DNA of 34,660 bases, taken from NCBI GenBank assembly GCA_964577665.1, contig CAZOBD010000022.1:1-34660 (forward strand), in the 5' to 3' direction. Positions within the stretch are counted from its first letter, which is position 1. Every line of letters begins with the position of its first letter. A program made the position numbers and the translations under genes. The stretch is from CAYVTD01 sp964577665 (lineage in GTDB: Bacteria > Bacteroidota > Ignavibacteria > Kapaibacteriales > UBA2268). The notes under the pieces were generated by a model. The model ran no database searches. It was not told the DNA's origin and was given only the letters and a program-made list of their open reading frames with translations. This document shows, piece by piece, positions 16,368-25,196 of the stretch.

Positions 16368-17937
16368 AATTACGGATAATTTGACCGAAAGCAAAATATT
16401 TAAGAAAATAAAAAGAGTGTTTTTTTTCACACTCACGTTTTTTTTTCTTTTTAATCTGACCGGCAGTCTTTTTTGTCAGGACTCACAATCCAGAAGAGTT
16501 GTATTTGAAACGGTAAAAATAAACGGAGATGCAATACCCGAAGAACTTTGGGACGATTTGGTATTTTCGGCGGAAGATTCAATTACATTCAGATTCTCTT
16601 TGAAAGCAGACGGCGGAGAGAAAAGCAGGTTCCGCTTCAGAATTGACATCCGCACCAGTAATGATTCGTCATTCCGCCTGCAGTGGCAGCCTGTTATTTC
16701 TTACAAAGGACTTTACGAGGGAAACTACAGAATCAAAGTTTCCGCTTTCGATCCGCGCAGCCGCTGGACTGCAGACCCTGCGGTATTATACTTCAGGGTT
16801 GATGACAAAGAAGCAGCCCTTCGAAAAGAAGTGTCTGAGCTGAAAGAACGCCTTAATCAGCGGAATACCGCCGATACCGTAAGGGTTACCGATGAAAAAA
16901 AATCCTTTTCATTTGATTTAATTTCAATTTTAATTGGAATATTCGCAGGAATTTTGTTTTTTATTATTATTTACTTTGCTTTTCTTCGAAAGAAAACGGC
17001 TAAAGAAAAAAGTTCAACATACATGGAAACATTTAAAATGGAAACAACTCCCGAAGAAACTGTTCCCAAAGAAAAGTACAACAAAGTGATTGCCGAAAAC
17101 AGCAATCTCAAGGCCGAAATTTCCTCTCTCAGGGGGCAGATTGACGGCTTGAATGCCCGAAGCGAGGAACTCTCTAATCAAAACAAAGATCTCAAAGAGC
17201 AAATGGACAGGATAGAGAAAAGCCGTGATGAAATAGAAGAACTGCAAAAGCAGAAAGACGATCTTTTTGCAGTGATAATCCACGACATTAAAAACCCTGC
17301 ATCTCTGATAAAAAGCCTTGTTGACCTTCTTCGTTCATACGATTTAACCGCCGTAGAGCAGCAGGAGGTTATGAACGACATTTTTGAGACCACTACTAAA
17401 ATAGTGAATCTTTCGCAGGAAGTCTCCCGCATACTGGCTCTCGAAGGTACTAAGCTTACTCTTAAGCTCGAAAACGAACAAATAAACGACATTATAAAAG
17501 ACGTAGTCCGGCGCAACGATGTTCACGCAAAAAAGAAAAATATAAGCATACTGCTTGACCTCGATGAAAATCTGCCCGGCGTGGAAATGGACGTACAAAA
17601 AATTGACGAAGTAATTGACAATCTTATCTCCAACGGCATTAAGTTTTCGCCCGAGGGCACTAAAGTAAGGGTTAAAAGCGCCAAAGAGCTTAAGCGGGTG
17701 GTAGTGGAAGTCAGCGACAACGGACAGGGGCTTTCCGAAGAGGACGTTCAGTCTGCATTTCAACGGGGCACACGCCTAAGCGCCAAACCGACGGGCGGAG
17801 AAACCTCTTCCGGTTTCGGCTTGTGGATAGTGAAGAAACTGATAGAAGCTCATCAAGGCAAAGTGTGGGTTAAAAGCGTGCTCGGTAAAGGTTCCACTTT
17901 TGCATTGTCTCTTCCTTTTAAGCAGGAAAAAGATTAG
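16354..17937 (+). CDS. Membrane sensor histidine kinase with Y_Y_Y-like periplasmic domain
   Basis: An N-terminal membrane segment or signal (about 22-42) is followed by about 130 exported residues. They end in GLYEGNYRIKVSAFDPRSRW, resembling the Y_Y_Y Ig-like domain usually found after sensor propellers but here alone. A second helix (about 187-212) returns to the cytosol. A long coiled coil (about 240-300) leads to the kinase: H-box with H310 (VIIHDIKNP), N-box DEVIDNLISNGIKFSPEG, G1 SDNGQGLSEED and G2 SSGFGLWIVKKL. No receiver is fused and no response regulator adjoins. It overlaps mtnX by 14 bp and sits 9 bp before an ABC exporter, so the three are probably one operon. The stimulus is unknown. 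Confidence 0.88.
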   Translation: MKQNEITDNLTESKIFKKIKRVFFFTLTFFFLFNLTGSLFCQDSQSRRVVFETVKINGDAIPEELWDDLVFSAEDSITFRFSLKADGGEKSRFRFRIDIRTSNDSSFRLQWQPVISYKGLYEGNYRIKVSAFDPRSRWTADPAVLYFRVDDKEAALRKEVSELKERLNQRNTADTVRVTDEKKSFSFDLISILIGIFAGILFFIIIYFAFLRKKTAKEKSSTYMETFKMETTPEETVPKEKYNKVIAENSNLKAEISSLRGQIDGLNARSEELSNQNKDLKEQMDRIEKSRDEIEELQKQKDDLFAVIIHDIKNPASLIKSLVDLLRSYDLTAVEQQEVMNDIFETTTKIVNLSQEVSRILALEGTKLTLKLENEQINDIIKDVVRRNDVHAKKKNISILLDLDENLPGVEMDVQKIDEVIDNLISNGIKFSPEGTKVRVKSAKELKRVVVEVSDNGQGLSEEDVQSAFQRGTRLSAKPTGGETSSGFGLWIVKKLIEAHQGKVWVKSVLGKGSTFALSLPFKQEKD

Positions 17938-17946
17938 TTTTTAGAT

Positions 17947-19818
17947 ATGAGCAAAGAAAAAGAAGGCTTAGAAAGCAAAAGCATGTATGTTCTGCTGAGA
18001 AGAGTGGCTAAGTTTGTAAAGCCTTTTTTTGCTCTCCTCGGTCTTCTTCTTATTGTCAATGCAATTTTTTCAATACTTTCCGCTTTTTCGATAGCCGCAA
18101 TAGTTAAACCGGTTTTTCAAATCCTTTTTCAGGAAAATGTACCTCTGGACATAAGCTCGCCCGACGCCGGTTTGCTGGAGACCATGAAAAATGATTTCTA
18201 CGGTTTTATGAATTCCATTTTCGTCGTACCGGGCGACATGCACGCCACCCTTTTAAAATTATCCGTTTTCATTATTATCCTTTTTCTTGCAAAAAATATA
18301 TTCAAATACTGGGGGCAGGTAATCAGCGTAAAATTCGAGCAGGGAGTGATAAAGCATATCCGGGACAATGTTTTCGGTAAAATCACTTCTTTATCCGTCG
18401 ATTTTTTCTCGAAAAGGCAGGAAGGCTCTATCATTTCTATTATCACAAATGACGTCAGCGTTTTAAACAGCACTACCATCAATGCTTTCACAAAATTTTT
18501 CCGCGAAATAGTGCAGGTGCTGGTTTTTCTTTTCGTGCTTGTATCCATTTCCACATATCTGACCTTAATTGCTTTCAGCACAAGTATTATCAGCCTGATT
18601 TTACTGAGGCTCTCGCTGAAATATCTGCGGCGCTATGCATCCAGAATGCAGATTTCCATGGCAAACTGGACATCCATTCTAAACGAAACTATTTACGGAA
18701 TCAGAATAGTAAAAGCCTTTAATGCCGAAAAAATTTCCGACAGACGCTTTTCAGACGAAACAGACAGGTTTGTCCGCTCTGCCGTTAAAGAGCGCAAAGT
18801 TATTTCTCTTATCCCATCCATAAACGAAATGTTTGCCATATTGGCGCTCTGCGTCGTATTTTTCGTGGGCGGCAGCGATGTGCTTGCGGGAAAAATGAAA
18901 CCCGATGACCTGATGACTTTTCTTTTCGTCTTGTTTGCTATCATGGCTCCGATTGTTTCAGTAACAAATGCGGTTGCAAAATTTCAGCGGGGTTTTGTTG
19001 CCGCCGAAAGAATCCTTGCAATCATAGATGAAAAACCAAGCGTGGAAAGCGGAAAAGAAATAGTAGATTCTTTTAATGATGCAATAGAAGTTAAAAATCT
19101 CAGCTTTTCTTATGAAAACGGCTCTCATGTCATCAAAAACTCAAGTTTTAAGATACAGAAGTCCCAAAAAATTGCCTTTGTAGGGCTTAGCGGCAGCGGA
19201 AAATCAACTATGCTCGATCTTTTAATCCGCTTTTACGATCCCGACAGCGGAGAAATTTCAATGGACGGTAAAAACATTAAAGACCTTAATCTGGAAAGCT
19301 ACCGCAGCCTTTTCGGAATAGTTACTCAGGAATCTATGCTCTTTAACGACACGGTTGCAAACAATATCCGTTTCGGTGATGAAAACGTAAGCAGAGAGGA
19401 CATAGAAAATGCCGCAAAACTCGCAAATGCTTATGATTTTATATCAGCTTTCTCAAACGGATTCGATACTTATATAGGCGACCGGGGAGTGAAGCTTTCG
19501 GGAGGAGAAAAACAGAGAATAGCCATTGCCCGCGCTCTTATCCGCAATCCTTACATCCTGCTCTTCGACGAAGCTACTTCCGCTCTCGACTCTGAGTCTG
19601 AAAAAACAGTGCAGAATGCCATAAACCGCTCTCTGAAAGATAAAACGGCTGTAATTGTTGCACACAGGCTTGCCACAATCATCGACTGCGATGAAATACT
19701 TGTTTTCGATAAAGGCGAAATAGTGGAGCGCGGAAATCATTTTGAGCTGATAGAGAAAAACGGAGTCTATAGAAAACTATACGACATACAGTTTGCCCGC
19801 AAAGAAATTCAAGAATAA
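17947..19818 (+). CDS. MsbA-like ABC exporter (fused membrane and ATPase half-transporter)
   Basis: The 623 residues comprise an N-terminal ABC type-1 transmembrane domain (about 20-345, six predicted helices) and an ATP-binding domain. Motifs are Walker A GLSGSGKST (about 412-420), Q-loop IVTQESML, signature LSGGEKQRIA (about 517), Walker B ILLFDEATSALD (about 537) and H-loop VAHRLATI. The architecture matches homodimeric MsbA-type lipid A or lipid flippases; multidrug or peptide export is an alternative. It follows the histidine kinase by 9 bp and is probably co-transcribed. Membrane-stress sensing coupled to lipid export would be one reading of that pairing, but nothing in the sequence proves it. 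Confidence 0.88.
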   Translation: MSKEKEGLESKSMYVLLRRVAKFVKPFFALLGLLLIVNAIFSILSAFSIAAIVKPVFQILFQENVPLDISSPDAGLLETMKNDFYGFMNSIFVVPGDMHATLLKLSVFIIILFLAKNIFKYWGQVISVKFEQGVIKHIRDNVFGKITSLSVDFFSKRQEGSIISIITNDVSVLNSTTINAFTKFFREIVQVLVFLFVLVSISTYLTLIAFSTSIISLILLRLSLKYLRRYASRMQISMANWTSILNETIYGIRIVKAFNAEKISDRRFSDETDRFVRSAVKERKVISLIPSINEMFAILALCVVFFVGGSDVLAGKMKPDDLMTFLFVLFAIMAPIVSVTNAVAKFQRGFVAAERILAIIDEKPSVESGKEIVDSFNDAIEVKNLSFSYENGSHVIKNSSFKIQKSQKIAFVGLSGSGKSTMLDLLIRFYDPDSGEISMDGKNIKDLNLESYRSLFGIVTQESMLFNDTVANNIRFGDENVSREDIENAAKLANAYDFISAFSNGFDTYIGDRGVKLSGGEKQRIAIARALIRNPYILLFDEATSALDSESEKTVQNAINRSLKDKTAVIVAHRLATIIDCDEILVFDKGEIVERGNHFELIEKNGVYRKLYDIQFARKEIQE

Positions 19819-19911
19819 TCAGGTTTACTAAACTACTTTCCACTTTTAATCGTTTAACCAAATATAATGAATTGATTTTAATGATTTAATTAAAGCTAAA
19901 GAGAGGTGTTT

Positions 19912-20835
19912 ATGGCTGCTGCCGCAAACATTGGGGAATTAGTTGGAAATACCCCGATGGTAAAATTGAACAAAGTAATTCCCGATAACGATGTTGAGAT
20001 TTACGCAAAACTTGAATTCAACAACCCAAGCGCTTCCGTAAAAGACAGGCCCGCTCTGGCTATGATAGTAGATGCCGAAAGCAAAGGCAGTATCGATAAA
20101 AACACGGTAATCATAGAGCCTACCAGCGGCAATACCGGCATAGGGCTCGCAATGGTCTGCGCCTACAAGGGTTACAGGTTGATACTTACCATGCCTGAAA
20201 GCATGAGCACAGAGCGTAGAAAAATGATGGAAATCCTCGGTGCGGAAATCGTTCTAACCGAAGCTGAACTTGGCATGAAAGGCGCTGTGAAAAAAGCGGA
20301 AAAACTGCTTGCGGAATATGATAATTCTTTTATGCCGCAGCAGTTTAAAAATCCCGCTAACCCCCAGATACATTTCAGAACTACTGCCGAAGAAATATGG
20401 CGCGACACCGGCGGCGATTTTGAATTTTTTGCTGCAGGCGTAGGCACAGGCGGAACAATTACAGGCACAGGAGAAGCTTTGAAGAGTAAAAACCCCCGCT
20501 TAAAAATAATTGCCGTAGAGCCTGAAGATTCTCCCGTGATATCCGGCGGCGAACCTGGTCCCCATAAAATACAAGGGATAGGAGCAGGATTTATTCCCGA
20601 CAATCTCAATCTTGCCATTATTGACGAAACGATAAAAGTATCAAATGAAAATGCCATTAATTTTGCAAGGAAGATTATCCGCGAAGAAGGCATTCTTATA
20701 GGTATTTCCTCAGGTGCTATCGCTTATGCAGCCTGCAAAATCGCTGAAAGACCGGAAAACCGGGGTAAAAAATTCGTGATTATTTTCTGTGACACTGCGG
20801 AACGCTACCTGAGCACGGATTTGTTTAAGTTTTAG
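19912..20835 (+). CDS. cysK: Cysteine synthase (O-acetylserine sulfhydrylase)
   Basis: This PLP enzyme makes cysteine from O-acetylserine and sulfide. The start is set at ATG 19912, five bases after GAGAGG (19901-19906), rather than the GTG at 19906. The PLP lysine is K44 in PSASVKDRPAL. The substrate loop TSGNTGIGLA, the phosphate-binding GTGGTITGTGEAL and ISSGAIAYAA are all present, and the length (307) is typical of CysK/CysM. VKDRPA is typical, but the preceding PSAS replaces the more usual PGGS. The stop overlaps the convergent EamA gene by 11 bp, so both 3' ends share DNA. It appears monocistronic, with an AT-rich leader at 19819-19900. Confidence 0.92.
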   Translation: MAAAANIGELVGNTPMVKLNKVIPDNDVEIYAKLEFNNPSASVKDRPALAMIVDAESKGSIDKNTVIIEPTSGNTGIGLAMVCAYKGYRLILTMPESMSTERRKMMEILGAEIVLTEAELGMKGAVKKAEKLLAEYDNSFMPQQFKNPANPQIHFRTTAEEIWRDTGGDFEFFAAGVGTGGTITGTGEALKSKNPRLKIIAVEPEDSPVISGGEPGPHKIQGIGAGFIPDNLNLAIIDETIKVSNENAINFARKIIREEGILIGISSGAIAYAACKIAERPENRGKKFVIIFCDTAERYLSTDLFKF

Positions 20836-21712
20836 CTCTTTTCCCTAGCAGTCCGCCCAGCTCGGAAACAAGCACGGCGCTTAGCAGAATTGCTCCTCCC
20901 GCTATTTCACGCATATTAAGCATTTCGTTTATTGCCAGAAAAGCAATAACGGATGCAAAAACCGGCTCAAGCGAAAATATCAGTGCCGCTTTTACAGGAG
21001 TAGTGTAGCGCTGGGCTGTTGTATGGATAAATGTTACAAGAAAAGAAGCCAGAAGACTGTTGTATGCCAGGGAGACAATCAAATTAGCTGAAATATTCAG
21101 CGAAAGACTTTCTGCTTCCATGAATACGAATGATAGGGCTGCAACCGGAAATGCTCCCGCAAACTGCATCATTACGAGCTGTGCCGTCTCGGAAAAACCG
21201 CTCTTTCCGTGAGTGAAGACATCCATGTAAGTAATGTAAAGCGCCCAGAATACCGTCGAGAAAATCGTTAATATATCGCCTATGTTTATTTCTTTAAAAT
21301 TACTGCCCGTAAAAAGCCAAAGTCCGGCTGAAGCCACTACAACCGCCGCCTTGGGCCACAACCCTATTGTTTTTTTTTGGACAAGCCAATAGGCAAAAGG
21401 CGTAAGAGGAACGGTCAGTCCTGTTATGAAAGCGGATTTTGAAACAGCCGTGAATTTAAGTCCGTAGGTCTGTAAAACGAATCCGCCGCCGAAGAGCAAG
21501 CCAAGTATTAATCCGTGCTTAACGGTTTCTTTATCTATTTTTACAAAATGTCTGCCAAAAACTATAAATGAGACAGCAAATGCTATCCCGAAGCGAAACA
21601 TGAGATAAAGTGAAGGCGGACAGTCGTTCAGCCCCTGCTTAGTGAAAAGAAAAGTTCCTCCCCATATCAGAGTTACAACCCCAAGCAGCAGTTCAGCATT
21701 CCATTTTTTCAT
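20825..21712 (-). CDS. EamA/DMT-family transporter
   Basis: The 295-residue integral membrane protein has ten predicted helices arranged as two EamA repeats (about 5-135 and 150-285). It opens with WNAELLLGVVTLIWGGTFLF and has a second-half ALIFSLEPVFASVIAFL motif, the family signature near helix 9. EamA proteins move small metabolites such as amino acids or nucleotide precursors across the inner membrane. The substrate is not predictable here. The gene is convergent with cysK, overlapping by 11 bp, so a cysteine-related substrate (export of O-acetylserine or cysteine, as in some relatives) is conceivable but unproven. Confidence 0.88.
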   Translation of the reverse strand: MKKWNAELLLGVVTLIWGGTFLFTKQGLNDCPPSLYLMFRFGIAFAVSFIVFGRHFVKIDKETVKHGLILGLLFGGGFVLQTYGLKFTAVSKSAFITGLTVPLTPFAYWLVQKKTIGLWPKAAVVVASAGLWLFTGSNFKEINIGDILTIFSTVFWALYITYMDVFTHGKSGFSETAQLVMMQFAGAFPVAALSFVFMEAESLSLNISANLIVSLAYNSLLASFLVTFIHTTAQRYTTPVKAALIFSLEPVFASVIAFLAINEMLNMREIAGGAILLSAVLVSELGGLLGKRAKT

Positions 21713-21791
21713 TTTTTTGTTTTATTTCCTTTTTTTTACGCAGTTGTCAGACACTTTGATGGTGGCTGACATCTTTTTCCTCTTACTGCTG

Positions 21792-21866
21792 CGTCATTGC
21801 TAAGAGCGAAGCAATCTCCAACAATTAGCAGATTTTTAGAGATTGCTTCGCGCTGCTCGCAAAGAC
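21792..21866. repeat. REP-like long inverted repeat
   Basis: The left arm (GTCATTGC...GCGAAGCAATCTC, 21794-21818) and right arm (GAGATTGCTTCGC...GCAAAGAC, 21839-21866) pair around an AT-rich loop. This is the widespread CATTGCGAG/GAAGCAATCTC-type palindrome seen between genes in many bacterial genomes. It lies about 80 bp upstream of the EamA start codon, next to a GATGGTGGCTGACATC box (21760-21775). Confidence 0.75.
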
Positions 21867-21897
21867 ATTGTATTCAAAAACAATCATTTCCTTTTGT

Positions 21898-22049
21898 GTT
21901 TTCTCAATAATGGCTGTTTCATCTGTTTATTTTGTAGGGAACAGGCATGCCTGTTCCCTACTATTTCTCAATAGTTTTCTCAATAATGGCTGTTTCATCT
22001 GTTTATTTTGTAGGGAACAGGCATGCCTGTTCCCTACTATTTCTCAATA
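21898..22049. repeat. Two exact 76-bp tandem units, each with a perfect 26-bp palindrome
   Basis: Units 21898-21973 and 21974-22049 are identical by eye. Each contains a perfect palindrome centred on GGCATGCC (21935-21960 and 22011-22036) with TAGGGAACA/TGTTCCCTA ends. Next to it, read on the minus strand, is AAAATAAACAGATGAAAC, the same module that borders the G-rich repeats at 15641 and 34629. The second unit covers the last codons and stop of the ATPase gene. The palindrome begins directly past that stop and may act as its terminator. Confidence 0.9.
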
Positions 22050-23167
22050 GTTCTTCTTTTCAGCCATGCCGGAAAAAGCGGATCGGTCGTCAAATACCTG
22101 CCGCCGGCTTCATATATCAGTTCTTTCTCAATCAGGCTTTTCAAAGAAACTCTGACGGAACTTGCACCCCCCAGATTGTATTTGGAAATAAAAGCCGCTC
22201 CCATAGGCTGCATGAGATTTTCCTCAAGCGCCGCCGCCATGTAAACTTGTCTCTGCTTTTGTGTCAGCAGATTAAGATAGTTTAGATAATACGCTTCCCT
22301 TTCTTTCAAAATTTTTAGAAAAACTTCCTCAAAAATTTCCGCTCCGATTTTTTTCTCCATCAGATTATACAAATCGTGGCATATCAGCTGAACAAAATAT
22401 GTAATTCCTCCGGTTTCATTCAAAATTCTTTTTACAGCCTCTTCTTCAATTATTTTACCGCCTTCGCGAAACTTCTTTTTAATAAACTCCGAATATTTTA
22501 TCCGGTCAATTGCTTTCAATTCCATGAAGCCGCAGTTTTGCCAGAAAGGACGCGAGTAATCGCCGAAAATGCTTAGAAGAAGATGCTTTTTACTGCCTGA
22601 GAATACAAAAGAAACATTGTGCAGATTCTGCATTTTCGAGCGCAGAAATGCTTCCGCATTTTGCTCCGGATAGTTCAGTATCTGCTGGAACTCGTCGATG
22701 GCAATGAAGAAATAGTAATCGGATTTTTCAATATGACCGAAAATCCTTTCCATGTCTTCAAAGGGGTCTCCGGCACCTGAAAAATTTAGGTCGAGACTGA
22801 ATTTTCCTGTAACAGGATCCGCAGATAGAGCAGGTGAAAAGCTTTTCAGAAGCGAAGATGCTGTTTTGAGTATCTTTTGAGAAATATCGGCAGTCGAATT
22901 GAAATATTCCTTAACAAAAAGATAGACAAATTCCCGGAAAGAAGATGTCATCATTATGTCAAGATACATTACTTTTACTTTCTTCTTTTTCAATATGCCC
23001 GAAGCATGGTGAATTAGACCGGTTTTTCCGAGACGGCGGATAGAAAAAAGAGCATAATGCTTATGCTCTTCGGCAGATTTGAGCAGAATGCGGGTTTCGC
23101 TTTCGCGGTTGCAGAAATACTCCGGGGAAACATAACCCTCTTTTAAAAACGGATTGAACTTTCTCAT
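22037..23167 (-). CDS. AAA-type ATPase of the archaeal ATPase/STAND-like group
   Basis: The 376-residue protein starts NPFLKEGYVSPEYFCNRESE, the usual lead-in of these ATPases. It has a P-loop-like RRLGKTGLI (about 44-52), Walker B FFIAIDEFQQI (about 153-163) and a sensor strand VSFVFSGSKK. The C-terminal about 100 residues form a winged-helix-like segment (LTQKQRQVYMAAALEE, then SVRVSLKSLIEKELIYEAGGRY). The P-loop lacks the classic first glycines (SIRRLGKT), as is common in this group. These proteins are poorly characterised; many sit in accessory regions. The final codons (RTIEK) lie inside the 76-bp repeat. An AT-rich inverted repeat (ACATTA/TAATGT, 23192-23218) sits just upstream of the start and could be a promoter or operator. 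Confidence 0.8.
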   Translation of the reverse strand: MRKFNPFLKEGYVSPEYFCNRESETRILLKSAEEHKHYALFSIRRLGKTGLIHHASGILKKKKVKVMYLDIMMTSSFREFVYLFVKEYFNSTADISQKILKTASSLLKSFSPALSADPVTGKFSLDLNFSGAGDPFEDMERIFGHIEKSDYYFFIAIDEFQQILNYPEQNAEAFLRSKMQNLHNVSFVFSGSKKHLLLSIFGDYSRPFWQNCGFMELKAIDRIKYSEFIKKKFREGGKIIEEEAVKRILNETGGITYFVQLICHDLYNLMEKKIGAEIFEEVFLKILKEREAYYLNYLNLLTQKQRQVYMAAALEENLMQPMGAAFISKYNLGGASSVRVSLKSLIEKELIYEAGGRYLTTDPLFPAWLKRRTIEK

Positions 23168-23325
23168 TACAATTATTATGCAATAAATATTACATTATTA
23201 TTATTACATAAGTAATGTAGTATATAAAATGAAATTATTGTACAATCTTTATATATACAGTTTTTCCGTTTGCAAAACTATATAAATACTTTCCGAAACG
23301 AGAAAACTCAAGTCTTGAAAATCTT

Positions 23326-23460
23326 TCAACATAAAAAAACCATTGGTCCCATAAATCGTTCAATTTGCCGAAATCGAGTTTTGCCGTCAGGAGTTGTTTC
23401 GATTAGAAAAGCATGATTACGCATAGCCGGAGTCAGGCTTAAATGCTTTCTTAAAACAGG
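23326..23460 (-). pseudogene. SRPBCC-domain gene fragment
   Basis: Minus-strand translation gives LSLTPAMRNHAFLIET then PDGKTRFRQIERFMG. This fits the HxFxIxxxxDGxTRFxQxERFxG block of small SRPBCC (polyketide cyclase/START-like) proteins. The frame then hits TGA (23326-23328) after about 44 codons, and there is no start. Its upstream edge overlaps the 3' end of the methyltransferase gene by ten bases. It is the debris of a gene disrupted when the restriction-modification genes arrived, or eroded later. The other frame downstream (23238-23325) stays open briefly but is unrecognised. Confidence 0.6.
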
Positions 23461-25196
23461 GTCATTTCTTTCATTTCTGCTTGGGGATTTATTCTATTTT
23501 CAAATTCATTCCAGTCTTCTAATGATATGTCTAAGTCATTAGCTGCAGATGAATAATCAAATAAACTATACAATTTTACAAAATCTATACGCATTAAGAT
23601 ATCTTTGGTAATAGACCTTTTTGAGTCAGGAAATATTATTGCTTTTAAAAATTGCTGCGTATGGTGATGATTAAGCAAATACAATGCAATTTGGGCAAAA
23701 TGTTTTTCACGAAAACCTATAAAGTAACATGTATCATCGAGCATCAAAGGTTTTCCGTCTTCAGGAGAAATAAGTGTAAACTGTGTCCTTTTATACATAC
23801 CTGAAATAGCAACTTTGTATGGCATAAATGAATAATCGCCAACTCCAAAGATTGAAAAACTTGGTTTTCCTTTATATATTGAAGATTTTCTCTTATCAAA
23901 ATACTCCCTGTTTTTGTTTAAGTATTCAAAAGTAAGGGGATAATCACGTTTGATATAATTTGTTTCCTGCCCTATTTTCTTTTGAGTTATTATAGTTAGC
24001 TTACGAGAGCTATTGATTTCATTTGATTTTAAATCAGAACTTTTTAATAATCCATAGACCAAATCACTTTCAATAACAAATTCTTGATTTAATCCATTTA
24101 TGTAATTCCCATTATGTTTTTCAATCTCCATAACTTTAGAACAATCATGTTTTATCCCTTGCCTCCACACAAATTGACATTTTCCGTCAATATCATTAGC
24201 TTGTTTATAATCTATTACAGAATTGACAAAATTGTTCCCGACCCAACCAAAAGTTCTATTTTCTTTTAGTGAATAGAAATCAATATCCTTACACGTAATT
24301 TCAGATTGCTTATTGAATTTACAAAAGAATAAACATGCATCCACAGAAACATTAAATTCTCTTTTTGCGTCTATAGTCAGTTTTCTAATGTCTCCAATTG
24401 GAAATCTATTGTCCTTTTGGTCAAAGAGCAAATTTTTAACAACTGAGCTCTTGACCAAGAATCCAAAAAATCCTTGATGAGAAGAAAAATATCTTAACAT
24501 TAGTAAGGAAATAAACTCACCAATATCAAAATTTCCCTTACCTGTAATTGCATCATACCCGCTATGCTTCTTAAAATTTGATTTAATTGGCAAGTTTTTA
24601 GAATCAATAGAGCTTAATTCTGAATTAGTAACCCAGGGTGGGTTTCCAATAACTAATGTTTTAAGTGTTTTAGTTTCTTTTGACAACTTATTAAAACTGA
24701 AATCAAAAACATTGGCATGTATAATATCAATATTGGGCTTTGATAAATTAAGGTTTTTAAGAAAAAGATCTAAAATTTTGAACTTTGTTTCCCAAATGTA
24801 TGGCTGGTAAATTTCAATTCCAACAATTTTTTTTATGCTAGATATTTTGGTGAGTACTGCAATAATAAAACTTCCTTTACCGCATGTAGGTTCAAGAACA
24901 AATTCAATAGAATCATTATCTAAATTGCTTTTTATATAATCAACAGACTTTACTGCCAGTTCAAAATTGGTCTGAAAATCGCCATATTCTCTTCTATCTG
25001 GCTCGGAAACAATAATGTTTTTTTCTGCAGCATATTCTATAAGTTGATTTAATTGCTCTGTATTGCTAAAGAATGTTTTAATTCCGCATATTTTCTCTAA
25101 CTTGTCATTACAAGCCTGTAAATAAATAAATTCTTTTCGATTTGCTGCGAAATAATCAATAACAATTGGTGATATGTCTAATTCGTTATATTTCAT
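23451..25196 (-). CDS. Adenine-specific DNA methyltransferase of a type II restriction-modification system
   Basis: The 581-residue protein has SAM-binding motif I as LEPTCGKGSF (101-110) and the catalytic N6-adenine motif IV as NPPW (185-188, in VIGNPPWVTN). The remaining about 380 residues form a long target-recognition region. It protects host DNA against the partner nuclease. Its ATG overlaps the stop of the upstream endonuclease gene by four bases (ATGA, 25193-25196), a tight two-gene operon with the nuclease first. Composition is clearly more AT-rich than the flanking housekeeping genes, consistent with horizontal transfer. The recognition sequence cannot be read from the protein. The 3' end abuts a broken SRPBCC gene. 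Confidence 0.85.
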   Translation of the reverse strand: MKYNELDISPIVIDYFAANRKEFIYLQACNDKLEKICGIKTFFSNTEQLNQLIEYAAEKNIIVSEPDRREYGDFQTNFELAVKSVDYIKSNLDNDSIEFVLEPTCGKGSFIIAVLTKISSIKKIVGIEIYQPYIWETKFKILDLFLKNLNLSKPNIDIIHANVFDFSFNKLSKETKTLKTLVIGNPPWVTNSELSSIDSKNLPIKSNFKKHSGYDAITGKGNFDIGEFISLLMLRYFSSHQGFFGFLVKSSVVKNLLFDQKDNRFPIGDIRKLTIDAKREFNVSVDACLFFCKFNKQSEITCKDIDFYSLKENRTFGWVGNNFVNSVIDYKQANDIDGKCQFVWRQGIKHDCSKVMEIEKHNGNYINGLNQEFVIESDLVYGLLKSSDLKSNEINSSRKLTIITQKKIGQETNYIKRDYPLTFEYLNKNREYFDKRKSSIYKGKPSFSIFGVGDYSFMPYKVAISGMYKRTQFTLISPEDGKPLMLDDTCYFIGFREKHFAQIALYLLNHHHTQQFLKAIIFPDSKRSITKDILMRIDFVKLYSLFDYSSAANDLDISLEDWNEFENRINPQAEMKEMTLF

